64,000 nucleotides of DNA from Apodospora peruviana (GCA_033439685.1 JAUEDM010000007.1:1798001-1862000); one strand, 5' to 3'. Positions 45,953 through 59,979 are shown, counted from the first letter of the stretch. The notes: generated from the sequence alone by a model not told the origin. A program made the numbers and translations.

Positions 45953-48394
45953 TCACATCATGCCGCCGGCATTAATGGCCTGAGGTTGGCTCATCGTCAT
46001 GGGCATACTCAGGGTCTGGAGGTTGTTGTACGAATTGGAATGGGCTAGATTTTGTCCAGGACCCATCCCGTTCGAAGTCGGCGTTCCGCCGTTGACCGCG
46101 GAGTTTAGTGATGCGGGGACGTAGCTGCCCTCTGAGGTCGGGGAGGCATCGTCGAGAGAGCCTATTTGGTCTTCTCCAGAGTACTCTTCCTCGTCCTCGC
46201 CCGAGAGGTTGAAAGCACCTTCTACGCCGTCACCGCGATCGTGGGTACGCTTGTGCCTATTACAGATGTCTTGTTAGTGCCTGTTCTCTATGTGCATGGC
46301 TTGTTGGTGGCTTGAGATGTTGTGCAATGCTGCTGCTGTGTGATCTTTTGGCGTTGTCTCTGTGGGTTGACTGTTTGGGTGTTGACATGCCGCACGCACA
46401 ACATGCTCAGTTTTCGCCTTGCAACTGACAAAGGAAATGAGACAAGTAGGAAATATTAGGATGCATACTGTGCTAGGTTGTCTGATCTGGAGAATGCCTT
46501 GCTACAATAAGGGCAGATGTAGGGTCTTTCTTGTGTATGTGTTCTCACGTGTCTGGAAGTTTAGTCAGATACACGACCGGAGGCCAAAGTTTTTTTTAAA
46601 CAAATGAAATGATTCCAGTCTTACCGCTTCAGGTGCTCTAAGCGCTTGAAGAGACGGCCGCAGGTCGGAATAGGGCAAGAGTGAGACTTTTGGGGGTAGG
46701 GACCGAGCTCCATAACAGTGGCAGAGCGAGCTCTGCGTACCGCACCACCCTGCATCATCTGTCGCTGCTCGTTCAAAGGGCCAAGCTCATCACCGTTTAG
46801 TTGAGAGAAGTCTTGATGCTGCAGGTTCATGGGGTTGAGCGCAGGGCTGCCTTCAACAGTCGAAAGCGGGGTCCCGTGTCGTGATAGCTGATCCATCATC
46901 TCCTTGTGTTGCTGGCTAGTCATGGACATGCCCGAGTTGCTGTACGTCAACCCAGGCGGTGAGTTGTCTGCAGACTCGTCACCCTCGGTCAGAGGACCAA
47001 CCGAGGCAGACACTGATCTCCGCAGATCCGACGGGCGATGCACTGCGGTAGCCGAGGCGATCGCCGCAGCTGTGGCCGACACTGATGGGGGGATAGATGA
47101 ACGCCGCCTTCTCTGCTTATAGGTCGGTGATCCTTCGATCACAGAGTAGACATTGTTGGTTCCATAGCCACGTTGAAACGAGGGAGCAGCCAGATTTGAA
47201 GGCGGCAGTTGCATCATGCCGTTGAGTCCGTTAACACCATTGAGATGATCGGGAATGGCGGTGTAAAGGCCAGTCTCCTCATTCGCAATGTAGGCAGGCT
47301 CAGCCGACATGCCCAGCGCCTGTTGAGGCGGGGTCAATGGCTCGAACGAAATTCCCCTTTGGCTGTAGTCCTCGTAGTGAGACGAGACGAATGACGGTGC
47401 TGGTGAATACTCCAAGCCATATGCAGGCATGGAAGCGTGGCGCTGGTGTGACTGCGCGATAGGGACGCCATTTTGATTGTACTGAACTCGGCTGAAGTCA
47501 GGTTCCCGCTTGACGACCGGTTGCTGCATTTGTGGCGCCATCGTCATCGCTCCGTAAGGGACCATGGCGTCCATCCCATCCGCTAAAGGGGCCATCGACT
47601 GAGGGATTATCTGAGGAGGAGGCATCGAGTCGATTGCTCGCATCACCGGAGAAGCGGACTGTGATTGGGAAAAAGAAACTTGCTGTGCGCTGAAGGAAGA
47701 CGAGTTGGCTTGCTGAGCCTTTGTGAGTTGCTCATAGAGCGACTGGGACGAGTCGTATTGAAAGGACATGGCGGGTTCGCTAACGGCGACGGTCGTGGCT
47801 TCCTGACCCATCTTTTCCCTTTTCAGGTCTCTCTCTAGCGCATCGAGGAAAAGTCTGTCGTGCGGTACGCTATACCAGTAAAAGACCTTTTGCTTCTTTT
47901 GCGTCCGGATGCAGTTGTTCTTGTAGAGGAAGTCCAAAAACGGGCTCTTGGGCTCCTCGAGAGAGGCATCGGTGCCCGACTTCAAATTCCGCAGGTCCGA
48001 GAAAATACCTTCCTCAAACTTCTTCGAGTTCTTCACTGGGCGCCCAAAGGCCTGGAATCGGAAGGAAAGACATCTTACGATATCGGTGCCGGAGATGTGG
48101 AAGAGGTTGTTCCATAGGACGCAGGAAACGTATTCGCCCGTTGGCAGTAGAAAGCGCCGAATGTACTGGTCTGGTTGCCAGTCAACTGGCGCAGAAATGA
48201 GAAAGTATTTGACTAGGGGGGATGTTAGCTGTGCCAGCGCCAATATCAAGCAGCTCCTAAAAGGTCTTACGGTTGTCAACTTGCTGCAGAGCTACCTGAG
48301 CATCATGGGGGAGAGCCTGCTGAGCCTCGGTGCTCAGCATAAAAGTCTCTGGTTTTTGTGGTGCTGCTGCCATGGCGGCATGTTGTGAATACAT
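45953..48394 (-). CDS. ste12: STE12-family transcription factor (homeodomain-like plus two C2H2 fingers)
   Basis: Four exons are predicted: 48271-48394, 46625-48212, 46469-46552 and 45953-46256, encoding 699 residues. It starts MYSQHAAMAAAPQKPETFML. The STE domain (about residues 40-165) contains QVALQQVDNLKYFLISAPVD, EYVSCVLWNNLFHISGTDIV, FGRPVKNSKKFEEGIFSDLR and KKQKVFYWYSVPHDRLFLDA. After a Gln/Ser/Pro-rich region come two C2H2 fingers: CPIPTC-x12-HVRTH (Cys554, Cys559, His572, His576) and CPYC-x12-HKRTH (Cys584, Cys587, His600, His604). An acidic Ser/Gly/Asn-rich tail ends in AINAGGMM. Family members act downstream of the pheromone/invasive-growth MAP kinase and control mating and host penetration or fruiting. 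Exon 3 (84 nt) encodes 28 residues between the fingers and is frame-neutral. The intron after it is 212 nt, unusually long here. Confidence 0.95.
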
Positions 48395-51288
48395 TATGAC
48401 CAGCGGACACGCCTAGCGGTCTATCTCGAAAGATGATCGCTTTTCGCAATGGTCGAACAGGAGTGAAAAGTTAAGACACCAAGAATATAGAGTCAAGGGA
48501 GACAAAGTGAAGTGTGCGAAAATGTCGGCTACGTTGCAACTAGTCGCCGTAATCGTCGTCTGAGGCGCTGCCTGCGGTGTAATAGTTATCGGGCGAAGTC
48601 TTGTTTGCTTTTACTGTTTTGTGTTTTGTCCGAGGCCAGCCCGCGAAGTGTAGAAATTTTGCGCAATAGTCAACCCAATTGCCTCAAGCGAATGATGGGT
48701 ATCGGAGACCCGCTAATGCGATGACCCGTCCAGGTGCAGGAATCGAGGGAAAAGGGGTTGCTGGTTTGGGCGGCGGGGTTCGCAGTTCGCAGTGATGCCG
48801 TCGACAATGCACGCTGGGCAGATGCAAGCAAATGCGGTAGCTGTGGTCGAGGTGTCTTCGATTGCTTGTACTGTCGGCGGATGATCCGGACGGGGATGTT
48901 GGTGCCGTGCGCTGCCGGGCCTGGGCGAGAGCAACGGACAAGGAAACAATGGGTGAATGGGATTAAATCTTTTGTTTGAACGAAACGAAACCAAATGAAC
49001 AGAATCCCCAAAAATCGATGACTATCAAACAGACGCAGAGCAGTGGTCGAGGGGTTGTGCAGCGATGGACGACGTCTGCGACGCGAGATGTCTGATGTTG
49101 CGATGGGAACCTCTGTCCAAGAGGGAATGGCGGCCGGGGCGCGATGATTTCCTCTGGGGTTGCGACGGGACGATGAGAGTAGCTGAATGTGTTGGCAAAG
49201 TAGCAGCCTGTCCTGGTAATCCAACAAGGCACAGATGCAGAGTAGTCGACGATGGGGTCCTCCTGCGACACAAAGAGGGAAGGGGGGGGAAAGAGGGAGG
49301 AAGAAGAAGAAAAAGTCTTGAGAAGAGATCTCAAGAGGGAGGGCCGGTGGAGGGGAAGACGGCGGGCCTTGGGGTGTTTAATGATTTTCTCTCGCTTTGG
49401 TGCTAGGTACTTCTGCGCCGAGGGTGCTCTCTCTGTGTGGATTGTCCTGCTGAGGTGCCAGTGAAATGGGTGCTAAAGCATGCAGCGAGGTACGGGTCCA
49501 AGTGCCAATGCCCGGGGCCCTGAGAAAGAACACCAAGACACACCATGCAGCTCAGAGCACACAGAGCAGAGATAGAGAGAAAGAGCGAGTGATCAGGGGT
49601 GGAGGGGGTGGACGACCGGGGTTCTTTCTCTCGGCCACTCAGACTTGGGAGCGGCAACTGCGAGGAAGGGTGTGAGGTTAGCACGACAGCAACGGTTCAA
49701 TCAGGAAAGATCAGGCCAGCCAAGATGACGCCTTTTGATAGGCCGCCCCTGGTGAGGAAAAGTGGGATCTGTGGGTGGAAGACGACGTTGGCAAGGGTGA
49801 GCATGCTCGCCAGCTGTCCGCTTTGTGCTTGCGGTGCTCTGGCCCTTATGCTGCTCATTCCGGTCGTTGCAACGGCCTTTCGAGCTACGCTGACAACCTC
49901 CACAGCGGTCATTGCGAGGTTCCATCGCTGGAAATACAGTGTCATGCTGTCCCTTTTTTTTCTTCTCATTTTCTGATATCTCGGGTCTCACTTCAAGATA
50001 CGTTCTCTTATTTTTCTGGCAGCAGAGAGGCAAGGGGTGATCCAGGCTCCTGCATCACAATCAAGTCAATCACGTCTGCCCCAAGCCACATCGACACGTC
50101 CAAGATGAAGTTGAACGGGTCAAGCAGGTGCTTGTGGCGTGGGTGTGTGGGAAATGGGAGTGCCGTGTCGATGTCGATATGGCATTATCCATCCACTGCA
50201 GCCAGCGAAATTGGGGCAACCCTACTCCTTGATGGCGAGGATCCAGCGGCACACGAATGACGACGATTTCTCTATCTCTTGGTTATCAACTACACCTATT
50301 TCACCTACAGCATTTGTCAAGTGCTTGAATTCGATATCTGCTGGGGCGAAAATGGATTCTTTTCATGAGTAGTAATACGCAATATGATGTTCCGGAGATT
50401 AGAGAGTACGTGCCTCACTACACGACGCCAACAGCCTGGCATATTTTTGGCACATACATAAGCGTGTCACCTTGGCTATTCCCATCATGAGCAATCTGCC
50501 CCAGCCTTGGAGGCTCAGCGCGTCCTCTTGTGAGAATAAGCTCTCCGTCGTAGCCAGGCGGTTTAACAAACGTTTACTACCGGCGTAGCGCCTGCTGCCT
50601 CGTTCTCTTTTTCCAAACCCGAACTTTCGGGTCGTCATTCTCGGGCTTAATTCGCCTCTGCAGTACCGGGGGTTTGTGTGCCCAAAGGTCCAGTTCATGC
50701 TTCGCTGAGACCCGAGGCTCTGATAGGCCCTCGATCGCTTCAGCCCGGAGCACCAGGCGAAAAAGCACTGGCCAGCAGAGGCTGCCAGCTGGGGAAGCGC
50801 GAAGTACGACAGTCAAGAGAAGGAGAGATGGGCCTTCTGGCCCCAGACCTTATTGAATAAGTATAAGGTAGAGAAATGACAGCATTGAATCGCGCCTGTT
50901 TCCGCTTTCCGCCCTCTTGTTAAAATGTGCTATTCTTACACCAGAAAAGAGAGGATAGCATCTGTTGAAGCCCTTTGCAGCCAGGGCTACATGAAGATGC
51001 TAGCATGCATTGGCCAGGGGGAGAGAGAGGACGGGACCTCGAGGGCTTCTTCGTCATTTACACCCAATCATGGGCACGCAATTGCATTTTTGCATCGCTT
51101 GGGGGCAAGTCTCGCCGAAGGTAGCGCTCTCGCTGTGCATCCGCACGACACGACGACGGGACCAGAGAAAGCGATCAATGGCCAAGAGCGGCGAGTGATA
51201 CACGGGCAGTGGCCACCGGTTACCGAATGCTCGTTCTGGATGCCGGACTGTACGACAGACTCAGTCAGCAATCGAGTTGAAGGAGTTG

Positions 51289-51311
51289 CGTAGGAACCGA
51301 CGGTTCCTACG
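51289..51311. repeat. perfect 23-bp palindrome (11-bp arms, central A)
   Basis: CGTAGGAACCG at 51289-51299, a single A at 51300 and CGGTTCCTACG at 51301-51311 form an uninterrupted inverted repeat. It lies about 2.9 kb upstream of the STE12 start codon. Confidence 0.9.
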
Positions 51312-54300
51312 AGTCGTGGTCTCGTCTGGTCTCTCTTCTATGGCCTGACGGGAACTTCCAGGTGGCAGTGGCTCGTGGGGCAAAGAACGAAGCAGACACA
51401 CTGACAGAATACCAATTAGACTCTGTTCAGTACTGGCAGTTAACCGCTACCTATACCTACCTATGCAGCCGGTTTTTACCACAGTACATGACAGGATCTA
51501 CCCCAGGAAGATCCTCTCATCCCAGGTCAGCATCCCATGGACGCAATCATCCATTATCTCCATGTGGTTGAAGAAGAGGTAAAGGTGTGTCTGGCTGATG
51601 GTTGAGAGACATTTCGACCTTTTCTTCAGCTTGGTAGTTTTGCGCACCGAGAATATGCCGGTGTGACCATGTGCACCTCCGCGCCGGGGACAATGAGAGC
51701 TCCGGGTTGGTGGCGCACAACGGGTCTTTTAGCTACACAGTACGGGGTACTTGACCTCCTATCCGTACTTCACCTCCCGTTTAACGAAGGTATTCGCGGA
51801 TCCCTCGTGTTTATGCATGCGATTGAAGAGAAAGCCGAATAGAGGAATCGGGTCGGTCCATTTCCCAGTTCGGCAGCCCCCAAAAGAGGTGTTATAGCCC
51901 CGAGTCCAGATGCAAACTAAGGTGGAGAAGGATCTCGCAAGAGAGGCGAGAATCCATCACGGATCTCGGTAGTAATCCAGATTCCAGTATGCCCAGATCC
52001 CAGGCTAGACTGGAGAGAGAGCGCGCCTCATTCGCCGCTTTTAGTTCGAGGTCGAGTCGGTCGAGCCAGTCAAGGAGTGCCGTGTGCCTTTCTGCAAAAT
52101 CTCGTGCCGTGGAAGGGCGACCTGACCTCCTTCCCCTGGCCCTGCAGGCGGGGACATCATACATGTCCCCCAGCCACGGTCACTCAATCCCGTCCGGTCA
52201 ATTCTGAAACGTGCTTCAGAAATAGCACTGGGTTTCTGAGGGGAAGAAGGGGACGACAGGGGTCTGCATTCTGAGCGCCAATGTCCAACCCGCTTTTTAC
52301 CCTAAACCCTTTTCGGATCCATCCGTCCTCCTGCTCTCCGAGAAACGACCGCACAGGACGGGAATTCATCGACAGCGGCCGACCTTCACAGCTGGCAGAA
52401 GCCGCTCGCAGGTGAAATGCCGCAATTGATCGGTCCACGCCCCGCCGTCATATGCAGCATGCAGTGCTTACGCAGCACACACCACTCTCATTCACTGGCA
52501 CTTCTCGGCTTTTTTGGCAGCACAACATGGACTCAGCCATCCAACCAGCCTCCACGAGATACATCGCACTATCAAGATCACTTTACCGAGGACTGAGTGG
52601 GCGGCAAGATCTTTTGATAACGACAAACAACATAAGGGACCCGGAGAAATTGATTACCGATAACGATTTGCTCGATATCTCCAGCCTCATCAACGCCGCC
52701 TTGTTGCTTCCCACGAAATGGGCAATATGTACACAGTCGGCGCGTTATTACTGACAGGTAATTACTGACAGACTAGATAGAGCTGGAGTCTTCACCAACA
52801 TCGCATTGTTGGGACTCTGCAGCCTTCTGCTGTGGCTGCCATCAGCACCCCACACACAACATCGGCTCCTTTGGTCAGCCTTCAGCAAGTCTGCTCAACT
52901 CAATCTGTCCAACTGCTGCCCTCCCACCAGTTCCTACCAAAGCACTGGATCATCCTGCCGTCGACAAACAAACATCCCGGCGCTTCTGTAACACTGCCCC
53001 TACCATGGAACTGCCAAAACTCACGAAATGCATTGCCAGTGGTAAATCCGATTGAGGTGACTACAATCAAGGCTGATATGATGACTGAAGCTCCGGCCGA
53101 ATGCATGGGATTGGAGGTCTGGTCCGGACCGCCGATGCCGAGTTGCACTGGGAAGGAGGGAGAAAGGTGGGGGATGTGTGTCTTGATTCTCATGACCAGC
53201 ATATTTTGAAACTCGAAACCGCTTGTATCAGAAACTTCCATGACGACCCTTCTACGGTACCTTCGTCCTGCCGGACTTGTGACTCAAGGGGACCTAGGGC
53301 CGTGGCCGAACACGATCAATGACCTGAGTGCCCATCCGCGTTTCCCTATTCGGCCTATTCTGCCTCTCCCCCCTGGCGTGTGTGATCGTCCCGTCGACCC
53401 CGGACAGAAAGCAACCTTTGACAATGCCAAAGAGCTTAAGTGGACCAGGGCTGGATTGCGGGAGCCGGTGGGTGCTGTGACCGCCTCGATCGCTAACCCC
53501 TTGGACCACTCTCCATCTCTATCACAACTCAAGAAACCGAAAAGCTCAGAGAGACCGAGATCGTGACTATGCCTGGACGCAGACGCAGATTACCATCCGC
53601 AAAGTGACGAACCGGCCAACATTGCGCTCACTCGATGGAGGTGGCACATTCCCACCACACCTCGCACACCCACAGGTGGCCAGCACACCCAACCACATCA
53701 ACTCAGCAGCTGCAGGACTCCTCATTAATCTCGATTACAACCTGCAGGTAAGGGCTGAGCCGAGTTGCATGTCTCTCTGTGGGATGTTTCTGCAAAACAT
53801 TTTCTTCCGAGTCCCGTCTAAACGCCGTCTTCATGTCACAACGGAGATTAGAAGGAAGACACACGAGTGGCATGTTTACAAAGCCAAGACCAAAAAGATG
53901 CGTTTTGGCAAGAAACGGGAGGAATGCCATTATTTGCTGCTTTATCCTGTGTTCATCAGGGTCGTGTTTCTGCCTTTGGTCCAGGGGCACAGCACAGCAT
54001 AGCTACAGCTACAGCTATAGCTCCCTCAGGGTCGCCCGGTACACACATCCGGCTGCATCATGATGGGCAAACAAGAAGCTACGCCTCCCAGGGTTCGACC
54101 AGGTCAAGCTTACAGAATCATCATAGAAGGTCGTTTGTCGACCAGTGTGGGCGTCGAGAAGCGACACTGAGTGACGAACGCCGCCTCCTTGTTCGTCTTG
54201 TCCTTCTCTCCCGTACCCAACATTGAATGCTGGCTGCTTCTCTCCCGTTCGGCACCCGCGATGCTCGAAAGGCTGGCTCATACAAAACAAGAGCTTTGTT

Positions 54301-56048
54301 TCGTTTCACACTCAAATCACCGCGTTGCTGGTGAGCATCCTTAAACCCCTTCTTCCTCCCTCGTCGTGGAGAGAGGAACTCGGTAAATAGGGAGAGAACA
54401 CATCAGCATTGGCTCTTTTCTACAGGCAATGGAATCCTGTCTCTCGAAACTCGAAAGTCGAAACTTTTACCCCCTTGATCACAGCAAACACAGCTGAACC
54501 TGACCTATGGAAGAGTCCCGAGTATAGCAGCCGCAGAAACAAGCCATATGTTTTCCCTTGTTAAGCCAGCCCAAGTCGAACAGGGGGGCGGGCATCATGA
54601 CGATCGGTGATAGTCCGTGGTATGGGACAACACCCTGCCTATCTATCTACCTAGGCACTCGGTGTCCCGTGTCATCCAGCATCAGGGGCAAGGCCACCAA
54701 CGGCCAGGCCGGGGAAAAGGAAGCGATGACAGCCCGCGGCAAGGGACCGTTGACACCACACCTGTCCACTCATTCAGTTCAATCTACCCGTCAAAATAAA
54801 CTCACCGATTAACACTGACAGCGCGGGATTGAATTGGTGAGTGACAGGCAGCGCCCCCCTCGCCTCAAACTATCAATCAACTTGCGACGGTGTTTTAAGA
54901 AGATTTTGCAACATTGAACCCTTCCCTAGCGCACACTTCAGTCTATTTTTTGTCGAAGCTTAATTATCGCGTGCAGCCAGACAGACAGACAGGGCGTGCC
55001 TTATTGCCGCCGCCTCCCGAACCGTGGGGACCCGTCGAGGAGACCACGTTGAGGCCGTCTTCGGGCCCTTTGAAATGTTAGTGCCTGTATGCGTACTCCA
55101 GAGCGCATGGGTCTGGACAGAAAAACGCCATTAGCTAGCCTATTATCTACTATTTCTTGTAGAGGCTACATGTCTCGTGGTAACTTGGCTGTACTGCTCT
55201 AACCGACCATTTCAAATGGCCCGAAGAGGCAAAACTTGAACTTGAGCAACTTCAAAATTTGAGCCCATCCCGCCCAATCGTTAACCAAGCGCATAACCTC
55301 AGCGCCAACGACAAAACTGGAGCGCGAAAACACCGCGACAACGGCCGCCCGCCCGCCTGCCTCGGCGATACGCAAGCCACAACATCAGTGAGCGGCTTGA
55401 ACAATTCGTTAACAAGACAACTCCCTGTCACGGGGTCCGGATTGGACCTGTGAACAAAGTTATCCCCCGTTTCGTTTAACCCAATTGTTTTATATTTTCT
55501 TACCAGCAAGCAAACCCCAGTCAACTCCAGCCAGCCATTTACTCCGTTTATCCTCATGATCACGAACTTTTCTCAAAATGCCACGATCAATGGAGAGCAC
55601 TGAACTGGGGCCGCCGCCGCTGGCCGGCCCAACCAACATAACGAACTGCTTGCCAGCCCGCCACGGTTGCACAGTGAGCGAGCGAGCGGGCTCCCAGCGG
55701 CCGACCTGGATCTGGACCTACCTGCCAAGACTCACCGACCTAAAAATATACCCGCGCCTGTTGTACTCCAGGTGTATACTGGTTTGTTTATTAGCGCGAT
55801 TCCTCGAGCAGGGGTCCAGCCAAAATTCTAAAATTCGCAACAAAACCACCAAAAGACCACCTTCAACACAGAAAAAGAGAGCAAATATAAGAACTCTCCG
55901 AGAGGAGTATTTTCAACCCCTTTTTTCCTCGTCAATATGGGCCGTTGAATGGTTGAGTTGGGGATTTTATCTTGAGAAGCCTCGAACTAACGAACAAACC
56001 AGGGTAGGTCAGGTACCTTAGGAAGGCAAGGCTGTCAACACCACAGGG

Positions 56049-56072
56049 ACCTACCTACCTACCTACCTACCT
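56049..56072. repeat. (ACCT)6 microsatellite
   Basis: Six tandem ACCT units lie in the gene-poor region, in a neighbourhood rich in GGTACC/CCTA words. Confidence 0.9.
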
Positions 56073-59000
56073 AACCTCCAACCTTAAACTCTGCCATCCA
56101 ACTACCTTACTTGACAGCTCGGATGACCAAAGACCGTAATAGGTCGCTTCGGGTAGGTACGTGCCTCTCTCGTTACCTAGTACTACTCACTGTTCGTTCA
56201 TCTGTAGCCGCGTGATGTGGTCCGGGATCAGGTCAAATCAGGGCTCATCATGTCGCCCTGTTGTCTGTGGTCTGATTGACCACTGGACCAGTTGATATTG
56301 TCGAATCGGTTTGTCCCAAGTAGGTCTCCGGACGGTACAAGTACGTAGCCGCAACCAACCAACTGGGCGGTACAGGAAAAAGAAAGATCCAACAACAGCA
56401 GTTGGTCCAGGTTTATGTTGGGTTTGTCTTTTATGCAGCAACTTATCTGATCTGCTCTGATCTGGCAGGTGTCCTATCCATTTGATAGCGGTGAAGGCGT
56501 GTTAAGTCTCTTGATACAAGATGTAACTCTGAAGCAGGAATAATCTTTGGTCACACACGTGACAGTCTCTTGTTGAGTGGTTGACTACTGACGAGGCAGG
56601 CATCTACCCTATAAGTCAGATATAACTAGATTACTTCTTCGTATACCGCCGTATTATAGAAGCAAAAAAATAAGATATCGGAATGATGTGATCCAATCAT
56701 CCGGCCGGCCATAACAGCTACACGGTATTAGTAAGTAGATCATGAGCTGAAGTCGGAGGTCAAAGGAGCCACTACGCCTAGTACTGTACCGAGGCATGGA
56801 TTACATATATATGTACTGTAGGTGAATTTGCATGACCAACAAACACCGCGGAGATCTAGCCGGAAAATGGCTCTCAGACAGCGAGACAGGTTGCCAGACC
56901 GAGGTGATGGGAGCGAGTGCAAGGATCTTCTCCTCGCTCACCACCAGTTCATGGTTTGTGTACAGACTACATATCACAGCCCGACGAACTGCTAGGTTCA
57001 CCATCACTGTATGTGATAACTCAACTCATCCCATGTTCAACAAGCCATGGGAGAGTAACGATGAAGCAGGCATCCGGGAGAGATTTCCGTCCCGTCTGGC
57101 TCGTCTGAATACGAAGTATGCTTTTCTGCACGACAGCAAGAAAATCTGCCAAGGGCGATCCTGAAACAACGGGACCTAGAGAGCTGGCAGAAGAGTTCGT
57201 TTCAAAGAATCAACTCTGAGTGTTTTTGTTGCTGGGTTGACCAAAAAAGGGGGTGAGAGTAGTTCATCGTTTAGCAGCGCCTGCTTCCTATTGGTGTACC
57301 TGACCAAAATCTGCATGAGCGGAAAGAACCCTGAAGGGAAAGATGAAACAAGCGAGCCCACCCAGATGGGAAATGTGATTGAGAAGAGAGGGCTGGTGAT
57401 GATGGTGGTTGACAATGCAACGGTACGCAGGAACAGGAACGGCACTTGAACCCGCTCCGGATCCCAAGTTCTTCGCTTCGGTCTTGGTTAAAGAAGAGCA
57501 GTCTGTCGTCCAGGGGTGTGGAGGCGGCGGAAACCCGGTGTTGCTCTCGGTCGATTTCTTCACAAGAGAGCGCAATGCCGGAATCGTGTGTGCGGTAGCT
57601 GCAGCGTAGCATTTCAGCCTACAAGCCGGGCTGTTGACTTTCGAAACAAGCGCCGCCAGGCTCTTTTGGTGATGGCGGGAAATAGGGGTTGTCGGTGTGG
57701 ACTGTGGGGTAGCTTCTCAGGGGGAAGGTCCAGTCACAGAGGACTTGAAACACGACGACCGACTTCAGTCACATCGCTCTTCCAGAACGTCAGCACGGTT
57801 CTCCACAACCCCCGCTGGCTAACCATGCTGACCGGTCGTCGACAAAAGCACGACAAGCAAGCAGATAAGAGACCATCATATCGGAGCGTGCTAGCACCCT
57901 CGCACCAGAGCAAGCATGGGCCCATGATATCGCGGAAAGTGGGCAGAATCGGGGAATTCATCGCCGGGACAGCAGAGAGAAAAGCGAACGCAGTTGGTAC
58001 GCACTTGACCTCTCTGCCAAGGGCCCAAGGGGAAACGGTATGGGTGCATGGACCTCCAACCACCGATCAAATGCTCGAGACTCGAGTTAGCTCTCTTCGC
58101 TACTCGTATCTTCTTTTGGTAATCCCGATCTCGGTGGGATATCCGGTCCCAAGCCCGGCTAGAGCAGGCATCGCGGCTGCTTGAGCATGGACCACGGGTC
58201 GGCTGCTAAAGTCGGAAGCGAGAGTGACGAGAAAGTGAGAAGGCGGAAGGCTCATGACAATTAGACAACAAAGAGCACGAACGCATCCGTGCGGCAGAGG
58301 CTCTTTTCTCAAGTGTGTTTTGGCCACTCTGTGCCGCGGGCACCGAGTGGATGAATTTACGGGATAAGTATCAAGAGGCATTGGGAATGATGCGCGAGCG
58401 AAGAGCACGGGCAAACGACAACAACTCAGTCGTGTCGGGTCGACGTTGTAATTGGGCTGAATGGGCGAAGTCGATCGTACCGGAATGTGCTCTCCAACTC
58501 AGGACGGTTGAAGCTTGGATCGGATTTCCAAGTTGAAGTTGAGAATACTTTAGTAAAGAGATTCGTATCTCAGAGGCAAAGGTGCAGGTGGTACAGGTGT
58601 GTGAGGCCAAGTCGAATCCAAATCTCCAGAGCGGCAGAGGCTGAGTGAGGTGAGGCGGGAAACGGCGAGGCAGGTCACTCAGGGCAACCCCGCAACAAAG
58701 GAAGCCTCCTAGGTCCAGAATCCGTAATCGTGCAATCGTGCCCCGCCACATGACTGCTCGATCTTTCTTTTAGTCGTGATCGCGACTGCTGTCGTGCATG
58801 TATGTACCTTACCTACCTGAACTAAGGCAGGTACGGATTGTACTGCAGCTCGGTCTCGGACCGTGCGCAGGCAATGGTCAGTTGGCAATTGGGCAAGTGC
58901 AACCAACTCAGGCTGACCTCAGGCTGGGGGTGAGTCCGAGTCTGAGTCTTTTACATCTGGCACTTATGGCTCCATATCTAGGTAGGTAGGCTATAGCATC

Positions 59001-59354
59001 CACAGTTCATATTGACCATGGCAATTGACAACCTCGGAACGACCCCACAACCTCAAGCACAACCGACACAACTTAAGCACACATGGAAAGAGCTAAGGTT
59101 ATTCCGTAAGCCGGGCAATTGTTAATTACTTTTAACCTATGGAAGTTGCCCCTGCAACCGCAAGGCCATGTTGGTCGCACGTCTGCAGGCCGGCAGCAGC
59201 TAATAATCTGAAACATGACATTTAGTTGTAGCTAACATGGACCACCTGCAGTCCCGAGCTTGTGTATGCTAAAGTCGACAACACGACGCAACGGTAAACG
59301 GCCGCCTCGCCGTCTCCTTATTCAGGTCCGGGCCAGATCCGACTCAGGTCTCCA

Positions 59355-59386
59355 GGGCCCAGCCAGGCAAGGGCCCAGCCAGGCAA
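59355..59386. repeat. 16-bp direct tandem duplication
   Basis: The 16-bp unit GGGCCCAGCCAGGCAA is present twice in tandem (59355-59370 and 59371-59386) without mismatch, in non-coding DNA. Confidence 0.88.
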
Positions 59387-59631
59387 GACACCAGGTATCC
59401 CAGCATCACCGGTTAAACCATACCGGATCCGGTCTTCACAGCACTATCCCTTTAACGTTCGCATGATCGGCTTTGCTCTCTCCTCCTCTCTGCCATAGAC
59501 AGTACTCGTAGGTATGTAGATACCTTTGGTCTCCTGACTAAACTGCTCTTCGGTTATCCATTCTGGATTTGGGAATCTGGAGTAAAAAGGGGGGCAAAGC
59601 ATGACTTTGTGTTTCGCCTCTCAATGCCCAT

Positions 59632-59655
59632 CACCACCACCACCACCACACCACC
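59632..59655. repeat. (CAC)n microsatellite
   Basis: CAC units run over about 24 bases with one interruption (CACACC), in non-coding DNA. Confidence 0.85.
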
Positions 59656-59979
59656 ATATACATGCGTGTGTACCGGAGTCGTGTAGTGATAACATGTCCG
59701 AGTCTACATATGTGCCAAGAAGGGGGAAGATCATATAGGTGGGTTGTAGTGTAGGTCCCAGACGGCAAGCCAAAGAAGGAGAAGAATATTCAAGGTCTCT
59801 CTCCCCATCCCGCCCACGTAGAGTTGCGTTGCGGTACCCGCTGGTCGAGTTTACGATCGAAAATCTGAAACCGCCAAACCTTTAGGGAGAAGAGAAGTGA
59901 TTAACAGCAGGGTATGCGGTATGTAGACATGGAAGAGCAAAGATCCCTTGCCTAGCCTGCTTGCCTGTCATGACCGCAG

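Noticed and set aside
48670..49227. 185-codon minus-strand frame upstream of STE12
   Set aside because: It is Arg/Ser/His-rich with no conserved-looking segment; more likely part of the STE12 leader or promoter.
51892..52438. Two adjacent minus-strand frames of 84 and 90 codons that could be exons of one gene
   Set aside because: The second looks helical, but I could not find donor and acceptor sites joining them in frame, nor any family resemblance.
57516..58184. 222-codon plus-strand reading frame in the gene-poor region
   Set aside because: It is the longest frame there, but it has a random-looking composition, no domain and no splice partner. A frame this long by chance is plausible in 64 kb.
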